From the NCBI RefSeq assembly GCF_001889005.1, contig NZ_CP018153.1, forward strand, positions 2,514,501-2,578,500: a DNA stretch of 64,000 bases. The letters are read 5' to 3'. The notes beneath the pieces are model-generated. The model saw only the letters and a list, made by a program, of their open reading frames with translations. It searched no databases and was not told the origin of the DNA. Each line of letters starts with the position of its first letter. Position 1 is the stretch's first letter. Shown here one piece after another: positions 26,196 to 33,717 of the stretch. This DNA comes from Christiangramia salexigens (GTDB lineage Bacteria > Bacteroidota > Bacteroidia > Flavobacteriales > Flavobacteriaceae). The position numbers and the translations under genes were made by a program.

Positions 26196-26915
26196 GTGAT
26201 AGAAGTTCAGAAACTTTTAGATAATATTCAGGAGGCCTCCAATCATCAGCAAAAACTTCTTGCGGTTCTAATAGATCCCGATAAATTTCAGCCTAAAGAT
26301 GCGGAGGATTTTATAAAATATCTTCCTGTGCTGGCCACCCACATTTTTGTGGGAGGTAGCAGTGTAGAGCAAGGTAAAACCTGTGAAGTGGTAAAGGCTA
26401 TTAAAAACAATTCAGACCTTCCGGTCATCCTCTTTCCGGGAGACCATCATCAGATCTCTTCCCACGCAGATGCTTTGTTGTTTCTAAGCCTTATCTCAGG
26501 TAGAAATCCAGAATATCTCATCGAACAGCAAGTAAGGTCTGTAGAGAAATTAAGAAATAGTGATCTGGAAATCATTCCAACCGGATATATACTAATAGAC
26601 GGAGGAAATGAAACTTCTGTGCAACGCGTGAGCAATACTTCACCCATGTCACAGGTAGAGGTGGGTAAGATCGTGCATACTGCACTGGCGGGACAATATT
26701 CAGGAAAAAAACTGATCTACCTCGAAGCAGGGAGCGGAGCGAAAAATGCCGTGTCTGCTGAAATTATAAAAGCGGTTAAAGACGCTTTGGATATTCCACT
26801 TATAGTGGGTGGAGGGATTCGAAGTGATCTACAACTTGAAACAGCCTGGAATGCGGGTGCCGATCTTGTCGTGTTAGGAACTGCTTTTGAGGAACGATCT
26901 TTCAACCAAAATTAA
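26196..26915 (+). CDS. Geranylgeranylglyceryl phosphate synthase family (GGGPS/PcrB-like)
   Basis: 239 residues, GTG start. The TIM-barrel prenyltransferase signatures are KLLAVLIDPDKF near the N-terminus, IFVGGSSVEQG, LFPGDHHQIS, YLEAGSGAKNAV and the phosphate-binding IVGGGIRS. Family members join GGPP (or heptaprenyl-PP in PcrB) to glycerol-1-phosphate, making an ether lipid precursor. The bacterial group II form is known from Bacteroidota. An isoprenyl diphosphate synthase at 11.6 kb could supply the donor. No G1P dehydrogenase gene is visible here. Confidence 0.9.
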   Translation: MIEVQKLLDNIQEASNHQQKLLAVLIDPDKFQPKDAEDFIKYLPVLATHIFVGGSSVEQGKTCEVVKAIKNNSDLPVILFPGDHHQISSHADALLFLSLISGRNPEYLIEQQVRSVEKLRNSDLEIIPTGYILIDGGNETSVQRVSNTSPMSQVEVGKIVHTALAGQYSGKKLIYLEAGSGAKNAVSAEIIKAVKDALDIPLIVGGGIRSDLQLETAWNAGADLVVLGTAFEERSFNQN

Positions 26916-27131
26916 ATGAAGCTAACTAAACCATCGTTACCGCATGCAACTCTTCATGGATTTTTAGGCAGCTTTCTGCTGTTTAGATTATTGACTGATC
27001 CATTGGATATTAAGGATTTTGACACGTATCTGTCTGTTTTTCTGTGTCAATTGTTTTTTCACTATTCTATTAGTTTTTTTATACGATACTTTAAAATTGT
27101 TCGCTATAAAAGAGCTAAGAAACTTTCTTAG
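26916..27131 (+). CDS. Small hydrophobic hypothetical protein
   Basis: 71 residues starting at the ATG directly after the GGGPS stop (TAA-ATG). It has hydrophobic stretches at about 13-26 and 38-58 and a basic end (RYKRAKKLS), consistent with a small membrane protein. I recognise no family. The abutting start suggests translational coupling with GGGPS, but it could be a chance frame. Confidence 0.45.
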   Translation: MKLTKPSLPHATLHGFLGSFLLFRLLTDPLDIKDFDTYLSVFLCQLFFHYSISFFIRYFKIVRYKRAKKLS

Positions 27132-27153
27132 AAGGAAGTAATTATACTCCGGG

Positions 27154-27182
27154 TCCATTCGACCACAGGGAGAAATCTGTTC
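27154..27182. repeat. Intergenic repeat, TCGACC.CAGGGAGAAATCT type
   Basis: CCATTCGACCACAGGGAGAA followed by ATCTGTTC. It shares the GACC-CAGGGAGAAATCT core with the copy at 27715. Confidence 0.6.
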
Positions 27183-27284
27183 TTATTTCCCGGTTTTAGC
27201 TCAGCGAAAATTATATAAATATCCTCTCTTAAGACCGATCAAAAAAAGCTTAAATTTAAAAAACTAACTGTAAATCAATTAATT

Positions 27285-27671
27285 ATGAAAATTGAAAATC
27301 CGGTCGTATGGTTTGAGATCTATGTAAACGACTTAAAACGAGCTAAATCTTTCTATGAAAAAGTTTTCAAAACAGATTTATCTGAAATAGGAGATCCGTC
27401 AGACGACAGTATAAAAATGCTGGCATTTCCGGGGGATATGGAGTCTAAAGGAAAAACTACAGGAGCTTTGGTCTATGCTAAAGATATGCAGGCGGGCGGG
27501 AATAGTACTCTAGTGTATTTTGGGAGTAATGATTGTAGTGTAGAGGAAGCACGTGTAAGTGAAGCCGGAGGTGAATTGATAAGGCCTAAAATGTCTATTG
27601 GTGAATTTGGTTTTATAAGCCTGGCGAAAGATACAGAAGGAAATATGTTTGGGATTCATTCAATGGCGTAA
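27285..27671 (+). CDS. VOC/glyoxalase-fold protein
   Basis: 128 residues. It opens VVWFEIYVNDLKRAKSFYEK, the typical first beta-alpha unit of the vicinal oxygen chelate fold, and ends SLAKDTEGNMFGIHSMA, the second. Such proteins are metal-dependent lyases, dioxygenases or antibiotic-binding proteins; this subgroup (also called PhnB-like or glyoxalase-like) has no defined substrate. It is flanked on both sides by intergenic repeats and looks monocistronic. Confidence 0.82.
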   Translation: MKIENPVVWFEIYVNDLKRAKSFYEKVFKTDLSEIGDPSDDSIKMLAFPGDMESKGKTTGALVYAKDMQAGGNSTLVYFGSNDCSVEEARVSEAGGELIRPKMSIGEFGFISLAKDTEGNMFGIHSMA

Positions 27672-27672
27672 G

Positions 27673-27746
27673 CTGGATCTAAGGAACTTTAGAAATTCAG
27701 CATGACGTTTTCTTTTGTCATTTCGACCGCAGGGAGAAATCTCCTC
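27673..27746. repeat. Composite intergenic repeat with two facing modules
   Basis: The right module (27715-27746) is TTGTCATTTCGACCGCAGGG then AGAAATCTCCTC. The left module (27673-27706) ends TTCAGCATGACG, which is the reverse complement of the CGTCATGCTGAA start seen in the second repeat type (49.3 and 58.9 kb). The two modules thus point away from a central spacer. Confidence 0.6.
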
Positions 27747-27837
27747 ATTAGGGAATTCAAAAAATCAATAACAATTTAAGTTATGTCTTTCCTGAACTTT
27801 CAGATAATGGCTAACTTTGATTAGAAAACACCTGTTA

Positions 27838-28098
27838 ATGAATATTTCAGTAGAACTAACCCTTAGTCCGTTGCAGGATGACTACGAACCTGCGATCATT
27901 GATTTTATTAAGAAAATGCGTAATTACGGGTTCCGGGTAATGGAAACTCCGCTTAGTACGCAGGTCTATGGAGATTATGATGAGGTTATGGAGTTGCTAA
28001 CCGAAGAGATCAAAAATGCATTTGAAGCGATAGACCGCGGACTGATACATATAAAAATTGTAAAATCTGATCGTAGCGATTATGCAGCCGATTTTTGA
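27838..28098 (+). CDS. Thiamine-binding-like protein (MTH1187/YkoF family)
   Basis: 86 residues from ATG 27838 (MNISVELTLSPLQDDYEPAI); a TTG 21 bases upstream is a weaker start. The pattern of a ferredoxin-like fold (VELTLSPL, FIKKMRNYGFRVMETPLSTQ, VYGDYDEVMELL) matches the DUF77/YkoF group, whose members bind thiamine or its pyrimidine part. It overlaps the pnuC gene by 17 bases, which makes a thiamine-related role for the next carrier likely. Confidence 0.75.
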   Translation: MNISVELTLSPLQDDYEPAIIDFIKKMRNYGFRVMETPLSTQVYGDYDEVMELLTEEIKNAFEAIDRGLIHIKIVKSDRSDYAADF

Positions 28099-28714
28099 TT
28101 TTTTCTTTTCACAGTATTCAGATTATCCTTTGCTGTTTATAATTCTCGAGATCGTTGCGGTGATCTTTGGATTTCTTTCAGTTTGGTACTCCAAGCAAAA
28201 TAATATTCTGGTATATCCTACCGGGATCGTAAGCACCCTTATTTTCGTTTACCTTCTGTGGCAATGGCAACTGCTCGGGGATATGATGATAAATGCCTAC
28301 TATTTCTCTATGAGTATTTATGGCTGGTATATCTGGACGCGAAAAGTGGATGCAACTCACTTTACTCCTATAACCTCTACTACAAAAAAGGAGCAGATCA
28401 CTTCAGTTTTCATATTCATAGGAACCCTGATCTTTGTGTTTGGTGTCTATGAGTATTTTGATAAATGGAATAACTGGACCGCTTATGTGGACACTGTGAC
28501 CACAGCCATATTTTTTGTGGGGATGTGGTTAATGGCAAAACGAAAAATAGAGAACTGGATCTACTGGATCATTGGAGATATTATCTCGGTTCCCCTGTAT
28601 TTTTATAAAGGTCTTACCTTTACCAGTCTGCAATATCTGGTATTTACCATTATTGCAATTTATGGATATAGAGCATGGAAGAAGAACTTGCGCAACGACC
28701 TGCGTCCTGCATAA
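28082..28714 (+). CDS. pnuC: PnuC-family vitamin transporter (nicotinamide riboside or thiamine)
   Basis: 210 residues with about seven hydrophobic segments. Family motifs are seen in FLSVWYSKQNNILVYPTGI, YYFSMSIYGWYIWTR and WLMAKRKIENWIYWIIGDII. PnuC proteins carry nicotinamide riboside; the PnuT branch carries thiamine and uses kinases in the cytoplasm for trapping. The thiamine-binding-like gene before it favours thiamine, and the NadR-like kinase after it favours nicotinamide riboside. The overlap with both neighbours (17 and 40 bases) shows tight coupling. Confidence 0.85.
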   Translation: MQPIFDFFFSQYSDYPLLFIILEIVAVIFGFLSVWYSKQNNILVYPTGIVSTLIFVYLLWQWQLLGDMMINAYYFSMSIYGWYIWTRKVDATHFTPITSTTKKEQITSVFIFIGTLIFVFGVYEYFDKWNNWTAYVDTVTTAIFFVGMWLMAKRKIENWIYWIIGDIISVPLYFYKGLTFTSLQYLVFTIIAIYGYRAWKKNLRNDLRPA

Positions 28715-29247
28715 AAATCGTCCTCTTTGGACCTGAATCCACCGGCAAGTCTACCCTTTCCCGGGATCTGGCTTCTCATTATAATGCGCCGCTGGTACAG
28801 GAGTATATGCGTGAATATCTTCAGGAGAAATGGGACCTGGAACAAAGGGTTTGTCAGCCGGAAGATCTTATTCCAATTGCGCGCGGCCAAATGGCTCAAG
28901 AGAACCGCAAGGCTGAAGAAGCCGATGAATTACTTATCTGTGATACCGATCTGTTGGAGCTAAAGGTGTATTCCGAAGCTTATTATAATGGGTACTGTGA
29001 CCCGCTACTTCTTAAACATGCGTTAAACCACATTTACGATTTATACTTTTTAACGTATATTGATGTTCCCTGGACTCCTGATGATTTAAGGGATAAGCCT
29101 CACGACCGTGAAGGTATGTTCAAAAGATTTAAAAATGCACTAGAGGCCCATAACCGGCCCTATGTTTTACTATCAGGTAACAGGGAAGAGCGCCTAACCA
29201 GCGCAATTAAAAAAATTGACCAATTAATAAAAGAAAGAAAAAAGTGA
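28675..29247 (+). CDS. NadR-like P-loop kinase (AAA_28)
   Basis: 190 residues. Walker A LFGPESTGKST (about 17-27), then the EYMREYLQEKW and CDTDLLELK stretches and VPWTPDDLRD match the ribosylnicotinamide-kinase domain of NadR. The adenylyltransferase domain of NadR is absent. It probably phosphorylates a vitamin brought in by PnuC, either nicotinamide riboside or thiamine. Its 5' end overlaps pnuC by 40 bases and its 3' end overlaps the DUF4301 gene by 4 bases (GTGA). Confidence 0.85.
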   Translation: MEEELAQRPASCIKIVLFGPESTGKSTLSRDLASHYNAPLVQEYMREYLQEKWDLEQRVCQPEDLIPIARGQMAQENRKAEEADELLICDTDLLELKVYSEAYYNGYCDPLLLKHALNHIYDLYFLTYIDVPWTPDDLRDKPHDREGMFKRFKNALEAHNRPYVLLSGNREERLTSAIKKIDQLIKERKK

Positions 29248-30782
29248 ATTTTAGCGAAAAAGATACTGCCGAGATAGAAAAAAAAGGCATCAGTCTTAAA
29301 GAAGTAGAAGAACAGATCAAGATCTTTAAAAGAGGTAATGTTAAGGTGAATATCACCGAAGCAGCAACCGTAGGAAAGGGAATAACCCGTCTGGATGAGG
29401 CTGAAAAAAGAAATCTTATCAAATATTACGATTCAGAAAAAAAGAAACACAGTCTGCTAAAGTTTGTTCCAGCCTCAGGGGCGGCTACAAGAATGTTCAA
29501 GGCTTTGCATAACTTCTCTGATGAGTTTGATCCCGAAAACCAGGGTTTAAGAGATTATCTGGATGAGAATGGTGATAAGGATCTTCTAAGGTTCTTTAAC
29601 CAGATGGAAGACCTCCCATTTTATAAACATGCAGTAGATAAGACCAAAAAGAATCATCCGTATTACGAGGATAAGTCTCACGACCAGCAGCATAAATTAC
29701 TGGTTAAAACCATTCTGGAGTCAGACGGACTTTACCTGAGTAATCTTCCTAAGGGCCTTGTACCTTTTCATAAATATGAAGATCATGTAGCCACTGCTTT
29801 TGAAGAACACTTAATTGAAGCAGCCAAATATGTTGCGGTTAATGATGTTGCAAAACTTCATTTTACGGTGGCTGAAGAAGACAAGCAGAAATTTCAGGCT
29901 GAGTGGAAGGAGATACAGGACCGGGTGGAAAAGAAGTCCGGAGTGAAGTTTGAGATCACTTACTCTTATCAGGATCCTAAAACCGATACTATCGCTGTAG
30001 ATGATAATTTTGAGCCATTTAGAACCAAAGAAGGCGATCTTTTCTTTAGGCCCGGAGGTCATGGTGCATTAATAGAAAATTTAAACCGTCTGGATGAAGA
30101 GATCGTATTCGTGAAGAATATAGATAACGTGGTGACCGGGGAAAATATCCCAAATGTGGTTGAATACAAGAAAATGCTTGGCGGGAAATTGCTGAAAATC
30201 CAGAATCAGATCTTTGAATATTTAAAGGTTCTTGATGAAGGAAGTGTTTCTGATGAAAAACTCAAGGAAATCTCAAAATTCCTGAACGAAGAGCTTTGCA
30301 TAAAAACAGGTTCAGATAAAACTGTTACCGCAGAGTATTTAAAGGAAAAACTTAATCGTCCATTAAGAGTTTGTGGAATGGTGAAGAACGAAGGTGAGCC
30401 AGGTGGAGGTCCATTCCTCGTTAAGGATTCTCAGGGAGAAATTTCTTTGCAGATCATTGAGGGAGCGCAGATAGATGATAAAAATCCTGAACAGGCGAAA
30501 ACTGCAAGAGAAGCCACTCACTTTAATCCCGTAGATATAGTTTGCGGATTGCGAAATTATAAAGGAGGAGGCTTTGATCTTCACCAGTATGTGGATGAAG
30601 AAATGAGCTTCATCGCCGATAAGACCAAAGACGGAAAAGCATTAAAGGCACTGGAACGCCCTGGCTTATGGAACGGAGGAATGGCTAAATGGAATTCCAT
30701 ATTCGTAGAAGTCCCTGTAGAAACCTTTAATCCGGTAAAAACGGTTTCAGACCTGCTTAAGGAATCTCATCAACCCGGCTAG
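29244..30782 (+). CDS. DUF4301 family protein
   Basis: 512 residues, GTG start overlapping the kinase stop. It matches DUF4301 as I recall it: an N-terminal ISLKEVEEQIKIFKRG helix, VPASGAATRMFKAL near residue 75 (a Ser/Gly/Ala-rich loop followed by Arg, reminiscent of nucleotide-sugar or phosphate-binding loops), FFRPGGHGALIENLNRLD (about 268) and KNEGEPGGGPFLV. No signal peptide or membrane helix, so cytoplasmic. The biochemical function is unknown; its fixed place after a vitamin kinase gene is the main clue. Confidence 0.85.
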   Translation: MNFSEKDTAEIEKKGISLKEVEEQIKIFKRGNVKVNITEAATVGKGITRLDEAEKRNLIKYYDSEKKKHSLLKFVPASGAATRMFKALHNFSDEFDPENQGLRDYLDENGDKDLLRFFNQMEDLPFYKHAVDKTKKNHPYYEDKSHDQQHKLLVKTILESDGLYLSNLPKGLVPFHKYEDHVATAFEEHLIEAAKYVAVNDVAKLHFTVAEEDKQKFQAEWKEIQDRVEKKSGVKFEITYSYQDPKTDTIAVDDNFEPFRTKEGDLFFRPGGHGALIENLNRLDEEIVFVKNIDNVVTGENIPNVVEYKKMLGGKLLKIQNQIFEYLKVLDEGSVSDEKLKEISKFLNEELCIKTGSDKTVTAEYLKEKLNRPLRVCGMVKNEGEPGGGPFLVKDSQGEISLQIIEGAQIDDKNPEQAKTAREATHFNPVDIVCGLRNYKGGGFDLHQYVDEEMSFIADKTKDGKALKALERPGLWNGGMAKWNSIFVEVPVETFNPVKTVSDLLKESHQPG

Positions 30783-30783
30783 G

Positions 30784-31188
30784 ATGGATGAGGATTTCTT
30801 AATAAAAGAGTTGGAGTATAAGGCAGTAAGAAGTTCGGGCCCGGGAGGGCAGCATGCCAATAAGGCTTCCACTAAGGTAGAGTTGTACTTTGATATTGCT
30901 AATTCTACTGCGATCTCAGATAGAGAACGGGAACGCCTAATTAAAAAGTTATCCGGCAGGATCAATCAGGACGGTGTTCTAAAAATGAGCAGTGAGGAAT
31001 CCCGCAGTCAGCATACAAATAAGGAGATCGTAACTGGGTTGTTCTTATTCGAGCTCAAGGAAGCTTTAAAAAGACCAAAGCCCCGTAAGAAAACAAAGCC
31101 TACCAAAGCCTCTAAGATCAAAAGGCTTAAGGCAAAGAAAAAGAAAGCCGAGATCAAGGCGAATAGAAAAGATCCATTAAAGCATTAA
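30784..31188 (+). CDS. arfB: ArfB-type peptidyl-tRNA hydrolase (ribosome rescue)
   Basis: 134 residues. The release-factor-like domain carries the catalytic GGQ in SSGPGGQHANKASTKVEL (about 19-36). The C-terminal tail is very basic (RPKPRKKTKPTKASKIKR onward) and is the part that enters the empty mRNA channel of stalled ribosomes. It frees nascent chains from non-stop ribosomes without mRNA decoding. Starts one base after the DUF4301 stop and ends at a terminator, so it is the last gene of the 27.8-31.2 kb operon. Confidence 0.92.
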   Translation: MDEDFLIKELEYKAVRSSGPGGQHANKASTKVELYFDIANSTAISDRERERLIKKLSGRINQDGVLKMSSEESRSQHTNKEIVTGLFLFELKEALKRPKPRKKTKPTKASKIKRLKAKKKKAEIKANRKDPLKH

Positions 31189-31216
31189 GTGGGGATTCAA
31201 TTCCCCACTTGTCTTT
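31187..31216 (+). terminator. Terminator of the thiamine-binding/pnuC/arfB operon
   Basis: AAGTGGGGA / TCCCCACTT stem overlapping the arfB stop region, followed by GTCTTTT. Confidence 0.7.
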
Positions 31217-31677
31217 TAAATTCCACACTTTCAACATTCTAATTTAAATATTCTTTTTATGCTAAATTCCGTGTAAGAAGCTGTTGTACAGTGATTAAAC
31301 CTGCTGTTGAAGTCGTGTTTTTTTAATGGTATAGTTTTTACATAAATAGGAATAGGTTAGTATTGGAAATGGAGTGAGTAGGACAATAACTTACTTATTC
31401 TGTTTTATAATTTAGATTTTCGGATTGAAAAGGCTCCATTTGGAGCCTTTTCTGTTTCTACCTATAAAAGTAACCCTTGAGGCTATAAAAAATGAGGTGG
31501 AAATTCCCCACTTTTATTTAGATATTCCTCACTGTTCTACATAAATAAATGCTAAAAAACTAAAAGTTTAATCGTCTATCCTAGTAAATGCGCGGGTATT
31601 ATGTTAAAAAGTGTATTCGGCATAATTCTTACACTATATCTAATCAACAAAATCAATAAACTTAAATAATAGATATT
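31217..31677. other. Long AT-rich intergenic region without a gene
   Basis: About 460 bases without a convincing coding frame. It contains an isolated terminator (31427-31452, listed separately) and a second hairpin, GTGG / CCAC (31497-31511), whose sequence echoes the arfB terminator. The last 60 bases form the leader of the PepSY-like gene. A small RNA ending at the isolated terminator is possible, but I found no good promoter for it. Confidence 0.6.
31427..31452 (+). terminator. Orphan terminator
   Basis: GAAAAGGCTCC / GGAGCCTTTTC with an ATTT loop. No coding gene lies between it and the arfB terminator 215 bases upstream. Confidence 0.7.
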
Positions 31678-32025
31678 ATGAAAAAGATAGCATTGAGTAT
31701 TATGACCGTAGGAGCGATGTTTTTTGGAACTCAGAATTTACAGGCTCAGGTAGAAACCGAAGTGGAAGTGGAAACAGAATTAGAAGCTGAAGTTGAGCAG
31801 GATGCATATGCATCTGTTGAGGTAGTTTCTCTACCACAAGCTGTAAAAGTAGCTGTGATGAAGGAATATACCGGAGCTGTAGTAACTGAAGCCTGGATGA
31901 AATCTGATGAAGATGAGAAGATCTATAAATTAAAACTGGACGTAGATGGTGAGATCGTTAAGGTCTTTATCGATGCTGAAGGTAAATGGGTTGAGGATGA
32001 AGAGATGGAAGAAACCGATAAGTAA
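31678..32025 (+). CDS. Secreted PepSY-like acidic protein
   Basis: 115 residues. A signal peptide (KKIALSIMTVGAMFFGTQNLQAQ) is expected to be cut after AQ. The next segment is a low-complexity acidic stretch of alternating VETE/VE units (about 24-40). The rest follows the PepSY-like pattern: LPQAVKVAVMKEY, then EAWMKSDEDEKIYKLKLDVD and VKVFIDAEGKWVEDEE. Such domains are exported and thought to inhibit or chaperone periplasmic proteins. It precedes the structured RNA region and the NtrC-type regulator gene. Confidence 0.75.
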   Translation: MKKIALSIMTVGAMFFGTQNLQAQVETEVEVETELEAEVEQDAYASVEVVSLPQAVKVAVMKEYTGAVVTEAWMKSDEDEKIYKLKLDVDGEIVKVFIDAEGKWVEDEEMEETDK

Positions 32026-32038
32026 TCGTCTGTCTTAA

Positions 32039-32297
32039 GGAGAATCCAACTCCGGGACTACAGATTTATGAAGAGTCAGGTAGTGCATCTACCCTGGTAA
32101 AACCGCAAAAAAGTGCCTGTTTTTAGGATTTTATCCTAAACACTAACTACCAAAAACTAACACTATTCAGGTCGCTTTTTTGCTGGTTTTCAATTGAAAG
32201 TTCGGAAATCTGTAAAATGGAAGTCTTATTGAAAAGATATATTAACTCTGGGGATACCAGAGCAGAAGAGGCCAGATAAACGGCCTCTTCTTTTTTT
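32039..32297 (+). ncRNA. Structured RNA candidate ending in a terminator
   Basis: Nested complementary segments: GGAG/CTCC (32039-32042 with 32050-32053); TACAGATTT/AAATCTGTA (32059-32067 with 32206-32214); hairpin GGTAG/CTACC (32079-32093); GCAAAAAAGTGCCTG paired with CAGGTCGCTTTTTTGC (32105-32119 with 32168-32183); inside it TTTAGGAT/ATCCTAAA (32122-32140). After the closing stem come hairpin CTCTGG/CCAGAG (32246-32262) and a strong terminator, GAAGAGGCC/GGCCTCTTC plus seven Ts (32265-32297). No ORF is seen. I saw no tmRNA, RNase P or SRP hallmarks. It may be an independent RNA or a 3'-UTR product of the PepSY-like gene. Confidence 0.5.
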
Positions 32298-32333
32298 ATA
32301 GGTCGATATGAAACCTAATGATTCAAAGATTAT

Positions 32334-32341
32334 TACCTTTG
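32334..32341 (+). promoter_or_regulatory. -7 element upstream of the NtrC-type regulator
   Basis: TACCTTTG matches TAnnTTTG, 23 bases before the ATG at 32365. No -33 TTG is apparent. Confidence 0.35.
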
Positions 32342-32364
32342 TTTGAGTTTTTTAAAATCTATTT

Positions 32365-33717
32365 ATGTCTAAAGTACTGGTCGTTGAGGATGATGTAGCT
32401 TTTGGTACCATGCTAAAAACCTTTCTGGGTAAAAGAGATTACGAGGTAAGTCTGGTGTATTCTGCTGCTGAAGCCTTTAAGTTAATATCTTCAGATAAAT
32501 TTGATCTGGTTCTCACCGATGTGAGATTGCCCGATAATGACGGATTGGAAATTTTAAAAAATGTAAAAGCCGAAAATCCTTCTACACAGGTTATCGTAAT
32601 GACGAGTTATGCTGAAATAAGCATGGCAGTAGAGGCGATGAAAGATGGTGCTTTCGATTATGTTTCCAAGCCATTCAGACCGGAATCCATACTTCAGACT
32701 ATAGATAATGCGCTGCAAACCAATGCAGTGGATCCGAAGCCGGAAAAACCTAAAAAAGCAAAAAAATCTTCAGGATCTGTTAGTGAGAATTTTAACCTTG
32801 TAAAAGGTGTAAGCGAGCCTTCAAAACGTCTAAACGATTATGTAGAGCTGGTAGCACCTACCAATATGTCTGTGCTTATCACAGGTGAAAGTGGTACAGG
32901 TAAAGAGCAGATCGCTAAAAGCATACATTTACAAAGCAAAAGACACTCGGCACCTTTTATTGCAGTAGATTGTGGAGCGATACCAAGAGAGATCGCTTCC
33001 AGTGAATTCTTTGGTCACCTAAAGGGTTCATTTACCGGTGCGATAAACGATAAGACCGGACATTTTGAAGCAGCCAATGGAGGGACTTTGTTCCTCGATG
33101 AAATTGGAAACCTTACCTACGAACTTCAGGTTCAGCTTTTAAGAGCTTTGCAGGAGAGAAGGATCAAACCTGTGGGGAGTAATAATGAAATCGAGGTGGA
33201 TATCAGAGTTGTGACTGCAACTAATGAAGATTTGATGCAGGCCGTGAAAGAAGGCGACTTTAGAGAAGACCTTTATCACAGACTAAATGAATTTACCATT
33301 AAAGTACCTGCTCTAAGAGAAAGAAAAGAAGATCTTATGCTGTTTGCCGATCAGTTTCTGGATGAGGCTAATGAGGATCTTGAAAAATCTGTGGTTGGGT
33401 TTAGCGATGAGGCTATGGATGCGTTTAAAAATTACAGCTGGCCGGGTAACCTGCGTGAATTAAAAAATATGGTTAAAAGAGCAGTGCTTCTAACCAAGGA
33501 TGAGTTGATCCCTCTAAAAGTTCTTCCCCATGAGATCGCAACCTCCAGCCGTACTTCCGAATCGGATTACGGACTTTTTAAGAATAAGAATGAGGAACAA
33601 CTTATTCTGGATGCACTCGATAAAACCGGCGGAAACAAAAGCAAGGCTGCGCGAATGCTCTCTATAGACCGAAAAACACTTTATAATAAGCTGAAACAAT
33701 ACGGTATTAAACTATAG
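32365..33717 (+). CDS. Sigma-54-dependent response regulator (NtrC/AtoC family)
   Basis: 450 residues. The receiver domain spans 1-120 with the phospho-acceptor Asp52 (LVLTDVRLPD) and KPF. A Lys-rich linker (KPEKPKKAKKSSGS) follows. The AAA+ activator domain has Walker A GESGTGKEQ (about 172) and the sigma-54 contact loop GSFTGA (usual GAFTGA with Ser for Ala). The C-terminal Fis-type HTH is NKSKAARMLSIDRKTLYNKL. It should activate sigma-54 promoters when phosphorylated. Its 3' end overlaps that of the convergent hybrid kinase by 11 bases, and the two are the likely phosphorelay pair. Confidence 0.93.
   Translation: MSKVLVVEDDVAFGTMLKTFLGKRDYEVSLVYSAAEAFKLISSDKFDLVLTDVRLPDNDGLEILKNVKAENPSTQVIVMTSYAEISMAVEAMKDGAFDYVSKPFRPESILQTIDNALQTNAVDPKPEKPKKAKKSSGSVSENFNLVKGVSEPSKRLNDYVELVAPTNMSVLITGESGTGKEQIAKSIHLQSKRHSAPFIAVDCGAIPREIASSEFFGHLKGSFTGAINDKTGHFEAANGGTLFLDEIGNLTYELQVQLLRALQERRIKPVGSNNEIEVDIRVVTATNEDLMQAVKEGDFREDLYHRLNEFTIKVPALRERKEDLMLFADQFLDEANEDLEKSVVGFSDEAMDAFKNYSWPGNLRELKNMVKRAVLLTKDELIPLKVLPHEIATSSRTSESDYGLFKNKNEEQLILDALDKTGGNKSKAARMLSIDRKTLYNKLKQYGIKL

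Noticed and set aside
31741..31800. Tandem GTA/GAA-type repeat in the PepSY-like gene
   Set aside because: It codes for an acidic low-complexity segment and is not a clean tandem repeat.
32039..32297. tmRNA, RNase P RNA or SRP RNA identity for the structured region
   Set aside because: No tag-peptide frame, tRNA-like end, conserved RNase P boxes or SRP core could be seen.
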